From Scatophagus argus (lineage: Eukaryota; Chordata; Actinopteri; Scatophagidae): 64,000 nucleotides of DNA. The stretch spans positions 6,130,055 to 6,194,054 of the forward strand of contig NC_058508.1 of NCBI RefSeq assembly GCF_020382885.2. The letters run 5' to 3'. The notes below the pieces were generated by a model. The model had not been told where the DNA came from. It saw only the letters and a program-made list of their open reading frames with translations, and did no database searches. The position numbers and the translations under genes were made by a program. This document shows positions 35,791 to 46,196 of the stretch, piece by piece. Every line of letters starts with the position of its first letter. Position 1 is the first letter of the stretch.

Positions 35791-38638
35791 CCACATTAAC
35801 ACACTTAATGTTAACTCAAAACCAGTGAATCAACAGCCTTAGTGAAATAAAACTGCAGCATTAAGACTCAAACAAAGACAGTTGGACACAATAGAAGCAT
35901 GTTGGAAATCGAGTGAAAAAATCTTTGCTGTCATTGCTGAGCTTTTATTCTGTACTTGTTTGGTGTGAAGTAGTTTACATTTTGCTTTCAAATGATCAGT
36001 GAATAACAAAACACTCACAAAACAGATGTGTGTGTGTGTGTGTGTGTGTGTGTGTTGTGATGCTTCTGTGTTGAGAGTCACGTTGGATGCACCAATCTTA
36101 CTTTCTCTGTCATGATTTTGATGCACACATTTTTCTTATTAAAAAGCCACTGCTGAGTTTATTTATGTGGAGCTCCAATGTGTTCAGAATGATGGGAAAT
36201 ACAGCATATAAATGAAAAAAATATTGTGATTTAATAATGAAAATGAATTTTAAGGAATCATTAAACTTAACTTATTGTTATGGCATCCTTATTTTAATCA
36301 TTTTTAGCCTGATTGTTCTGTAGTAACTGTGTGTTATGTCTGAGCTGCCGATGCTAATAAACTCTACTTGTTATGAGCGAAAGTCCAAAATTGTGAAAAA
36401 CTGCCTAATTGAATAATTCAGTTATGACATAGTTCACATTGTTTTCACACGTTTTCACCAACTATTGACATGTTTGATGCGTCTTGGAATCTTGGAATTT
36501 GCCTTACATGGACTTTAAATGCTTACAGGCAGGTCGTTCATGTACGGGTTACCAAACCAAGAGGCCCACAGAGATGAGAGCAGTCAGCAACTGGACAGTA
36601 AACATGGAGGACAGCAAAATGGCTACGATGTTGTGAACAGCTGGGTCTTTCCTGTGACCTTTTAAATGTGACAAAGTGTGTTTTTGTCTACTTCGGACTG
36701 GCAGCCTGTTGGTGTGTGAGCAGAGGGATCGGCAGATGTTTAGGTGGTTTCTGTTGACGGAGGCTTTGCCAGTACAAACAAGGAGGGTGTGGGTTGTTTG
36801 ACAATAAAAATGTGTGAGGTTGTCTGTTTAAGATGAAGTCAGCAGAAGAAAATGAGATTTCTACATCTTCCTTGTTATGTACCTCAGGATAAAAAAGTCC
36901 ATAACAGCAAACACCAGTTCATTTTGAACTGCCCTCAATTGCTGTTTCTGATTTTGATTCGATCCAATAGGCTGATATAAACATTTCACATGACACGACA
37001 TTTTCCAAGAGGCTTAATGGGCTTTCATAAACACTTGGTAAAAACTGGAACAAACCCAAATGCTTTCTCATCATGGGTGAGTCATTTGTTGGAGTGTCAA
37101 ACCTGTTTGTCGCTTTTCATACAAGGGACAACGACAACAAGGAAATGTGGCATATTTTCCTGTCAGAGAACTTTGAATACAGAGTGCATTTATAGCTGTT
37201 GGTTAACCTTACCTGGTGTGTTGGAACCACAGGAGCACTATCGCTGATGCTGCACAAATGCAGACAAATGAAGCACTTTTGTATTTGTATAGCAAGTACA
37301 GCAGAACTGTGCTGACACTCACATCTTTGTCTGAAGACTTTACAGTCAGTGAGAAGCTTCTCCCAGAAATGTCCACTCTGATGGTACACGAAATTGTGTC
37401 TCTGTTGCTGTGTTTTGTTTTCAAAAACTATGGGGACATGGTGGATATGGTGCACTTCAGTGCACTCAGTAATGCCAACGAGACTTTGCATTTAAGCAGC
37501 AAAAGTGGAAATTCCCTGTGTTAATAAACTTAATGGTACAGAAAACATTTAATATCTTTGATTCAGTTTTAACTGGGACTATTATGTCTGAGAAAAAAGT
37601 CAGACAGCTGTGATGGGGCTGGACTCATCCTGAGCTGCTTTCTATCTTCCAAATGTTGTAAGTCGAACATCAAAAGTCCCAAAAGTTTATTTTCAGTGAG
37701 ATCCTGTGGATTCTGTCAGCATATAGAAACAACCAAAGGAGCAGATCCCTTCACACTACTGGTGTACTGGGAGGAATTTCAACCCTGGACTAAAGGATTT
37801 TACTATTGTGCCAAAGTAGCAGCTGTTAGGTGTAGCACCACCAGCTTTTCCAAATTGGCCCTTTCACTTTCACATTGATTGTTTTCACTCAGAATGGGAC
37901 GTGGTTGTATGTCTGCTGATCAGGATATACAGGGAGCACAAATTATTATTATTTCAAATTATTTCAAAGGTGGACTTGGATTAAATACATATTTTCTGTT
38001 ATTTAATAAGAAATTATTTATTGTTGGGGAATAAGTTTCCTTATGAAGTAACTTGCATTGCACGGTGTTTATATAGAAATCTGGCCTTGGGCTGGTTCCT
38101 TCTTATCCATGAAGATAAATGTTTCAAAACATAAACCAGTATGGCCTGTGCTCTCTCAGTGTTCAACAGATGCTGGTGCTAAACAGAATTAGACAAAGAA
38201 GAAAGAGAATCCATTACTTTCAGCTGGTTATCTGTTTCAGCTGACACAGCTCACATGTGCCTTTTCTGGGGCCAACTGGGCTTGTTTGAAGAGGGTTACA
38301 CATATACTCATAGCGCCCCCTGCCGGTTGAGGCAGGCTACCGCAGTGAAGTTTTCTGACATGTCTCCAAAAATAGTGAGGGAACGTGGAGGCTGGGGCTT
38401 ATTGTCACTGCTTTGTATACTGCAGTGTTGCTTATCAGTTCACACCCTGAGGCTCACTAAGGTCTCATCTTAGCCAATGATAATACATCATCATTAATTA
38501 GGTTACTACATTTTATTGATCAGATTCCGCAAAATCGCAAAACCAAAAAACAGTTAAAGGCTGCAAGTTTACACACACTGAGTGAAATTAGTAATGAACA
38601 CAATAAGAAACAAAAAGTGAATAATAACAACAAAGAAA
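35791..38638. other. 3' part of duplication unit 2, no recognised gene
   Basis: Counterpart of 24,810-27,649. A (GT)n tract lies at about 36,026-36,056. Open frames near 36,990-37,524 repeat those of unit 1 on both strands and are not supported. Near 38,267 a short block (GGGGCCAACTGGGCTTG) replaces the unit 1 sequence. Confidence 0.45.
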
Positions 38639-40145
38639 CTACGGAGGACACTGAGTCTGTCCATGTGCAGCTGAGGCTGTGCAGTGATTGGAAGGGGATC
38701 GAGCTGCTCCGTCATTGGCTGGGTAGCTTGTCTGTGACTGGCTGATAGACGTCTGTGTGTGAGTTGGTGGAGGCGAATGAACTGGAAGCTGTTGCTGGAA
38801 CATCCAGTCAGGAGGCAGGGACAACGTCACATACTGAATGCTGGGCTCTAACACATCTGTGTGTACGTGAGGCCCGAACACATCTGTGTGTCTGTGAGGC
38901 TCGAACACATCTGTGTGTACGTGAGGCCCGAACACATCTGTGTGTCTGTGAGGCTCGAACACATCTGTGTGTCTGTGAGGCCCGAACACATCTGTGTGTC
39001 TGTGAGGCTCGAACACATCTGTGTGTCTGTGAGGCGCGAACACATCTGTGTGTCTGTGAGGCCCGAACACATCTGTGTGTCTGTGAGGCTCGAACACATC
39101 TGTGTGTACGTGAGGCTCGAACACATCTGTGTGTCTGTGAGGCTCGAACACATCTGTGTGTCCGTGAGGCTCGAACACACCTGTTTGTGTGTGAGGCTCG
39201 AGCACACCTGCGTATGCGTGAGGCTCGAACGCACCTGCGTGTGCGTGAGGCTCAAACACATCTGTCTGTGGGACCAAGGCCTCCGTCACTGCTGTCTGCA
39301 CTGGAGTCACACACATTTTCTTGGCCTGCTGTGTTTCATCTTCAGGTTTGGATGCAGATGCAGCAACACAATCAGACAGAAACACAGATCAGTTTTCTAA
39401 ACCTTTCAAAACAAGATGGTGTTTCTGAAACCTGCGTTAAACAACATTTTAATACCAACACTGAATCAAATGACATTTAATTTGAAAATGTCACAGTTTG
39501 TGTTGATGATTCTGATTTCTTATTAGCTTTGTAGAAATCGTCAGTTCAGTCTTCAGTTAAAGACTTTATGTCAGTGTCGTCGTTCACTGCAGGGAAGCTG
39601 TTTGTGTCATTTATATTAAATCTACTAAAATGTAGATCAACACTGAACTTCATATCTTCAAAGTGTGAGTGAGTTGGTTTCTGCTCCTCAGTCTCTTGTA
39701 TCGATGTTAAACGGTCAATAGCTTTCCAAAATGCAGAATTAATCCTTAAAAGTCCACACATCATCTAGTTTTCATGACATTTCACATGAAAACACGCTGT
39801 GATTCACAGAAATATGCTCTTACCTTCAGCACAGGTGGGCTTCCTTCTTCTTTCTCTCTTCCTCTTTTTGCCCTGCACAAAAACAAACGCGACACACTTT
39901 GCATTTGACATCAGCTGAGAAAAACTCTTTGCAGTGAGTGTGTGTCATCGGCTCTTGTGTAGTGTGTGTGTCGTGAGCTGTGTGTGAGCAGGGTGTACTT
40001 ACATAGTTGTGACTGGACGACCAGTCCGGGTGCTGCTGGGCGTGGAGCCGTCTTTCTCTGTCGGCCTGTTCGTAATATGTGGCCTGCTGTTCCTGTGACA
40101 GTGACTTCCACTGTGGGCGGACAACAACAAGACGTTAGATAGCAT

Positions 40146-40205
<60 letters not shown>

Positions 40206-42479
40206 GCGCGCAGGACATTTCAGTCACACAATGCTGCAAAATCCTTTAGAGTTCAGTTTGTTCTCTGATCATAAAACAGTAAATGAAAAGCTAAATATCA
40301 GATTTGGAGTTAGAGGTGTGAGACACTGAGTGTCTCAAACGTACAGAACCAAAACACTTACCTTCTGTCCCAGGACCGTGTTTACAGCCGCATTACCTCG
40401 GCTTCTGATTTCGGCCTCAACGTGTGGCCTTTGCTCATTCAGGAACAGCATGAAGGCGTTTGGGGGCTTCTTTATATACTGACCGCCCTCCTGCTGGTTT
40501 TGACGCTTTCTCTTTCTATTGGACAAAAACAGAGACAGAGGAGGTGATGTTACAAGAGTGGAAACACAAGATGTGTGTAAGATTGAACCTTGTCTCTGTT
40601 GTACTGTCCACTAAAACACATTAAGAGACACTGATTATAATCATATTCATGCAGAACATCAGTGGACAAACAACAGACACCTGAAATCAAACAACAGCTG
40701 ATTGAAACTAAATAAAAGAAGATCCTAATTTGAATTTGTGTCTGACTTATTCATGTTGACCACAATCACAACTCATGAGAATTATGAAAATTACATTCGT
40801 GACCAAAACTGTCCAGAGCAAACTTACTTTGATTTGGACGCGTCTGCTGGAGGAGCAGCAACGACAGCAGGAGCACAAATCTCATACAGCGGCTGTCCAT
40901 TCCTACACACATAAACAGAGACAGATACACACTTCAGGTGGTAGGTCGAGTGTGTGTGACGATTAAAACTGAAACTCAGTAGCTGTGTTCACTCATGTTT
41001 TCACTCATGTGTGTGTTACTTACCACAGTCCTACATAACGCAGGCTCTGGTTGCCTTCAAGGAACCCCGTCACTGGTATGCTGTTGTGCTGGAGACACAA
41101 ACAGACACAGAACAGGTGATTTGACATGCTGCAGTGGCATCATCTGTCCCCTAGGTGTCAGGATGTTCCCTCCTCATAGATTCTAATAACTTTGAACGAG
41201 CTGCTGTCAGACACATCTGGAGGAACTATAGCACTGAGGTATAGAGCTACGATATGTTTCTGTTGAAGGTCACAGAGGTCAGGAGTGTGTCGTCATGTGA
41301 AGGTCAGGTGACCACAGAGCAAAAAGCTGCGGTCACCTCAAATCCCAAAGTTATTTGGTTATCAACACAAAAGCAAATTTGCCAGAAGAAAATAAATGAA
41401 AAGATGAATCAGTTATCAAAATAGCCACACAGTCGTGTTTTACAATTAATCACATTCAACGCATGTGAAGGGACAACAAAGTGATTTCACATTCAGATTT
41501 GTTTCTTGCTTCATTTTGACATAAAACATCCAACACTGATAGCATGTTTATCAGTACAGGTACTCATAGACTCCTAATGATACCTGTGCCTGGCCTATGC
41601 TGAGTATCCTACCTGTCCCTGGCTGGAAGCACCTGCCTGACTGTGCAGGTGACCTGGCTGCATGTCTTCTTGACGTGGTGCATAGCTCATGGGGGGAGCT
41701 GTCAACAATTGACTTTGCTGCTCAACCCTCTGAGGAGCTGCTCCCAGGGAGCTACAGCCACCATATCCTCCCTCCTCCAGCTCAGCATGGACAGGAGGAG
41801 GAGGTGAAGGTGAAAATGAAGGTGAAAGAGGCAGCAGGTCGGGTGCGTCATCCAGAAGATCAAATCCATCCGACTTGAGAATGGAGTGCAACTCTCCCCA
41901 GATCTGATCTGCAACGTTATTGTCAGACTCTTGAGGATCCGTTTTGGAGGATGATTGTTGTGCTGAGGGTGGGTGTTGAGGGTAGGTATTGTGCCTCTTC
42001 TCAGCATTGACAGGAGGAGGTGAGGTTGAAGGTGGAGTGTGAGGTGCTTCATCCACTAAATCAACTCCAGCCGACTTGAGAATAGACAGCAAGTCTTCCC
42101 AGGAATTGTCTGCTACACCACAGTCAGCCTCCTGGAGCTCCGTCTCAGCATTGACAGGAGCATGTGAAGTTGAAGGTTGGGGTGAAGTAGATGGTGGTAG
42201 AGTATTCGGCGCTTCATCCACTAAATCTACTCCAGCCGACTTGAGAATAGACAGCAAGTCTTCCCAGGAATTGTCTGCTACACCACAGTCAGCCTCCTGG
42301 AGCTCCGTCTCAGCATTGACAGGAGCATGTGAAGTTGAAGGTTGGGGTGAAGTAGATGGTGGTAGAGTATTCGGCGCTTCATCCACTAAATCTACTCCAG
42401 TCGACTTGAGAATAGACAGCAAGTCTTCCCAGTCGTTATCTGTCATGGTGCTGTCAACCTGCTCAGGTAACAGATCCAT
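38639..42479 (-). CDS. Divergent TCF/LEF-type HMG-box protein, array copy 3
   Basis: Exons 42479-41613, 41088-41024, 40902-40828, 40515-40362, 40110-40003, 39872-39824 and a last exon ending at 38639. It has three full N-terminal 55-residue repeats and an HMG box identical to copy 1 in exon 4 (LNEQRPHVEAE). The 9-residue tract is expanded to fifteen units, so the last exon is 135 bases longer. The C-terminus is GQTQCPP, as in copy 2, and the last-exon acceptor (expected start 39363) reads TG, as in copy 2. All other splice sites and phases are intact. Unlike copies 1 and 2 it has no PLEKHF partner, because the unit is truncated at 43,319. Confidence 0.8.
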
Positions 42480-43319
42480 TTTGCTGGCTGGTTTCTGTGC
42501 TGTTTGTTGTCCCTGTTGGGTACTGGACTCCTGTCACACACGTTGATAGGAAGCTGAATTTGAGACACTTTTTTACGTGGACTAACATATATTATATGTC
42601 ATATTATACTCATTGAGGTGTTAATTGTATGATTCACTATATTTATGTGACTGCTGCAGTTTATTATCAGATAAAAAGCTAACATACAAAATGATGGATT
42701 AAGAAGCTGTGATGTTAAGGATTTAACTCCTCCTCAGTACATTCATAAGAGTACTTTTACTTTTGACAATACCAAGTGCTCTTACAGTAAGTACTTGAGC
42801 TACTTGATTATTTCCATTTTATGCTACTTTATCTTTTTATTCCACCACATTTCAGTGGCATAAATTATACTTTTGTACTCCTCTACAGGCATTCAACAGC
42901 CTAACTTTACCAAAGTCCTGTTGCTCTGCTTACAAGTTACACGTTTCTTTACACATTCAGAGTTTACTTAGAAAATCTTTGAATAACTAAAAGAAGCATA
43001 AATCACTCATCATGTTATCTGTGCCAGTTATCTGAGAGCCAAGAGTACCCAGCTGGCCTTAAGTGTTAGATTTATCTGTTCCTGCATATAACAGAATGAC
43101 AGTAAGGATTAGTTCAAAAGCTAACTGTCTAACTACTTACTTAAGATGTTTTGTATTCACTGATGGTTCAGTTCACTGGCTTCAAACTCTTGCTCCGGTT
43201 TGGATTATTGTTTGGTCCCACTAAATGTGTAGCTCACACGGCGAAGGCTGCAGGTGAACTGAGCCAAATTCTGCTCAGTAATGTTCTATAAAATATTCCA
43301 TTCTGTGATTCCATTCTAA
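38650..43319. repeat. Tandem segmental duplication, unit 3 (truncated, 4,670 bp)
   Basis: It matches unit 1 from 16747 to about 21,107 and then stops abruptly after TTCCATTCTAAT. The following bases belong to older, more diverged sequence. It therefore holds the HMG gene and its upstream region but not PLEKHF. Confidence 0.93.
38848..39261 (-). repeat. Coding 27-bp minisatellite, copy 3 (15 units)
   Basis: Units include VFEPHAHAG, AFEPHAYAG, VLEPHTQTG, VFEPHGHTD, VFEPHVHTD, VFAPHRHTD and alternating VFEPHRHTD/VFGPHRHTD and VFGPHVHTD. It is the longest and most varied of the three arrays. The EPH/GPH alternation suggests two-unit slippage or unequal exchange. Confidence 0.95.
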
Positions 43320-43415
43320 TGTCAGTGGCATCATCATAAACCATCATCAGTGTCTCCATGTCTTTCTCTGCTCACCGAATACTCTTTATTTCAGTCCTGT
43401 CACAAGCAGCTTCAG
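43320..43415. repeat. Older diverged fragment of the array unit
   Basis: TCATCAGTGTCTCCATGTC, TTTCTCTGCTCACCG and TCTTTATTTCAGTCC resemble 21,566-21,622 of unit 1 but with many substitutions, unlike the near-identical units. It appears to be the end of an older unit onto which unit 3 was joined. Confidence 0.5.
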
Positions 43416-43439
43416 AAGTATATGACAAAATAGGAAAAC

Positions 43440-44590
43440 CACACTTAGCCTTCAAATAATAATAAAACTTTTAATAAGTTAAATAAAGTAAACAATACAG
43501 TAACGTGTATCAAACAGCAAATCAGTATGTATGCAATGTTTGTGTGGGTGAATGAGTGCAGTGGAGTGTATGTGTGGATGTGAAACACAAAATACCAAAC
43601 AGTCTCAATTGGTAGGCCAAGGAAAGAGAATGAAAAGATCTGGCAGGACTGCTTCCTCGCCTCCATAGCTCCCCAAGCCCAGCCTGCCCAGGTGTGTTAC
43701 ACCTGCTGAATTTTCTGGTCTGCCTATCGATTGCCTGAAAGACAGAAAACGCAGCCAGGCAAAGACAGAAGACCCAGGGCCCCCTATAAGACAGGGTACC
43801 TACCCTGGACCTTAAACAAAATGCACTAAGCTATTTACAATGTAAACTTAGAAATTCAAAGAGAATAAATGAGGTGTACTTGGCTTAATCCCAACCACCC
43901 TTATCTGTACACTCTTGGGCATCTCCAAGCTCAATAGTCTTGGTGTCTCTGAGTAATTTAAGGGGAAGGGAAATAAGGCTATACAGAGGACAGTGTAAAA
44001 GACATGTAGTTACACAGGTACAAGGGGTCAGCTATAATACTATCTTTTTCCTTAATGTGCTGGATTTCCAAGATATAAGGCAACATGTATTTGACTTCAC
44101 TATCAATTATTCTCCGTTTCTCTTCAGAGACTTCATGAAATCTTTTACAAATTGGTTTTGCATCACTTACATCAATATAATACTCAATCAGATTTGTTTT
44201 GTAGGCTTGTCCCCCAAAAAGGGTAAATAATTTTTCAGCCAACTCAATACAAATAAATAAAAAAAACATTCAACAATCCTTAACCTCAGACAATACACGA
44301 GCATAATACAGTTTCGGCAGGTGACAATGTTGGATCATTTTCCTGTGGTCTTGAATAGCATTTAGATAGTTTTGTTCTGTCAGCTGACCCACTACAGTGT
44401 ATGGCCCAACAAACTTGAAATGGCGATCACACAATTGACAGCAAGGCTACCACTTGGTCACCTTTACTAAACTAACGTGTCTCAGCATGTCGGTCAAAGA
44501 AATGCTTCACCTTAGCTTGAGATTTTGCCAGTTTTTGTATCGAGAACTGATCAACCATATAAATCCATTTACATAATCTATCAAGTTTGG
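43440..44590 (-). mobile_element. Ty3/Gypsy-like LTR retrotransposon fossil, broken
   Basis: On the minus strand, translated segments recall teleost Gypsy polyprotein: the start of the reverse transcriptase region, the end of the RNase H region, and the C-terminal part of integrase. The element is short for the family and broken in several places; no complete gene remains. A terminal repeat could lie within 43,440-43,960, but a matching partner at the other end was not identified. It sits inside debris of an older array unit. It is old relative to the near-identical duplication units. Confidence 0.65.
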
Positions 44591-44619
44591 TGGGGATTCA
44601 TCTATCATCCACTCATCAT

Positions 44620-45035
44620 GACACTAAAATGTAGAACTGATCATCTTTAAAGACACTGAACTTCACATCTTCGAAGTCTAAATGAGCTGGGTTCTACTCC
44701 TCTTGTGATAATTTTAGTAAAGATTGTAAAAAGTATCCTTTTTACAGTTTATTTCAATCAAGTTTGTAAAGCTCTCAGACATACGGAACCCACTCACTTA
44801 CCCTCCGTCCCAGGGCTGTGCTTACAGCCACACTCGCTTTGTTGCTGGTTGCAGCCAAAGGCTAAATGTTGAGGCCTTTGATTGTTTTTTATATGGATAT
44901 ATGGATTGAGTATATGAGATACTTAAGTATTTCCATTTTCTGCTACTTTATCTTTTCATTCCACCTTATTTCAGTGGCATAAATTATACCTTTTCTACTC
45001 TACGTTATGCTGCAGGCACAGGTCTTCAACTCAGT
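44620..45035 (-). pseudogene. Decayed fourth copy of the HMG-box gene
   Basis: Three blocks are collinear with the units but strongly diverged. The block at 44,625-44,700 (ACACTGAACTTCACATCTTC, AAATGAGCTGGGTTCTACTCC) corresponds to 17,585-17,655. The block at 44,785-44,885 (CACTTACCCTCCGTCCCAGG, TGTGCTTACAGCCACA) corresponds to the HMG-box exon and its donor at 18,320-18,420. The block at 44,930-45,030 (TTTCCATTTTCTGCTACTTT, ATTTCAGTGGCATAAATTAT) corresponds to 20,605-20,690. The reading frame of the HMG exon is not maintained and most of the unit is deleted. The third block overlaps a dispersed repeat, so it is weaker evidence than the first two. Confidence 0.7.
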
Positions 45036-45431
45036 GCCTCTTTATGTTTGATCATCACTTCTTTGAGCAATGTTGATAGCTGCACAACATTATAAATAAG
45101 ATTAATATCGATATATGATTGTCATTTTCAATTTACAGACCAACTAACTTTCATCATACAAAATAATACTGCCCCTGCCCGTGCTGTCTGCCCTCAATCC
45201 CACAGAGGACCAATGTTGATGTCCCCTTGATTCCGGTGGAGTGCTGTAGTTACTTAATATGACCTGTAGAGGACAGAAATACTTTGCGAACAACAATAAT
45301 TATCATATATGAAAAATAATGTAATTACTTTTACATATATAACCAATCAAGATGTGAAATAGAAATGATGTTTTTATTCTCCACAAAGGAGGACTGCTCT
45401 CCTCTCATTACCAGCTAGTGACCTGTTTTGA

Positions 45432-45439
45432 TGACGTCA
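45432..45439 (+). promoter_or_regulatory. Perfect CRE palindrome (TGACGTCA), probable WBP11 promoter
   Basis: The full 8-base CREB/ATF site TGACGTCA lies about 40 bases above a CATGGCGAACGG motif (YY1-like) and about 760 bases above the WBP11 start codon. A non-coding first exon probably begins near 45,440-45,480; possible donors are gtaggc near 45,571 and gtacgt near 45,582. The site is exact; its use is inferred. Confidence 0.45.
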
Positions 45440-46196
45440 AATTATCCTTTTCCGCTCTTGCTCGAGGCAGTAAACATGGCGAACGGCTAATTGAGTCGTT
45501 GAATGCATTCATTCCTGAAGGGTTTGGATTTCGCTTTCAGAGCTTAAACAGTACACTTTACTTCACTTTTGGTAGGCAGAGGTACGTGTATAGTTCGTTA
45601 TGCTCTACAGGCTTATTCGAATAAAAGGCATTGTCAGGTTTTGCCTCCTGCGCTGCACTCGATGCTAACGCGGCCCTAGCTACAAGTACAAGCTAACGTT
45701 ACCCGCTGCATGGCTGAATGAGATTTCTGTCCGTTATGTTTGTTATTGGTTTCAGATTTGTCTTTATTATGTTTGCTAGCCATTTAAACCACCCGCCACG
45801 TTTTATGTGTCGTTAACATTAGCTATATTATTAGCGTTAACTTAGTTGTGCGTTGAGTGCCAAGTTTGTTAGCTTTTTAGCTAATAGTAGCTATGCTCAA
45901 CAATGCTCAACAAGTCGTACAATATTTAGTCTCCGTCTAAATAATTGTTGTATGTGCTGCAGCTAAACTATAGATCCTGTGTATCAATAGTTAGGAATGA
46001 TTGTTAATATTTTTAACTAAATGTAATTGGCGATTCCTTCGAAATATAGTCCCCCAAAGACTGCTTTGAATTGTTTGTGGATTGAAAAGATGTGATAAGC
46101 TGCAAAGCTGTTGAGAGGATGCCAATGATTTTACTTAATCTGACTTCGGTGCTTGGATTTTAATACCTTGCAGGGTGAAAGAGACACATCGGCACG

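Larger units (their letters stand above)
27661..38649. repeat. Tandem segmental duplication, unit 2 (10,989 bp)
   Basis: This is a near-identical repeat of unit 1. The main differences are one extra 165-bp coding repeat, microsatellite lengths, roughly 85 bases missing near 32,919 relative to 21,840-21,925, and a short indel in the PLEKHF intron near 34,815. It contains HMG copy 2 and PLEKHF copy 2. Confidence 0.95.
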
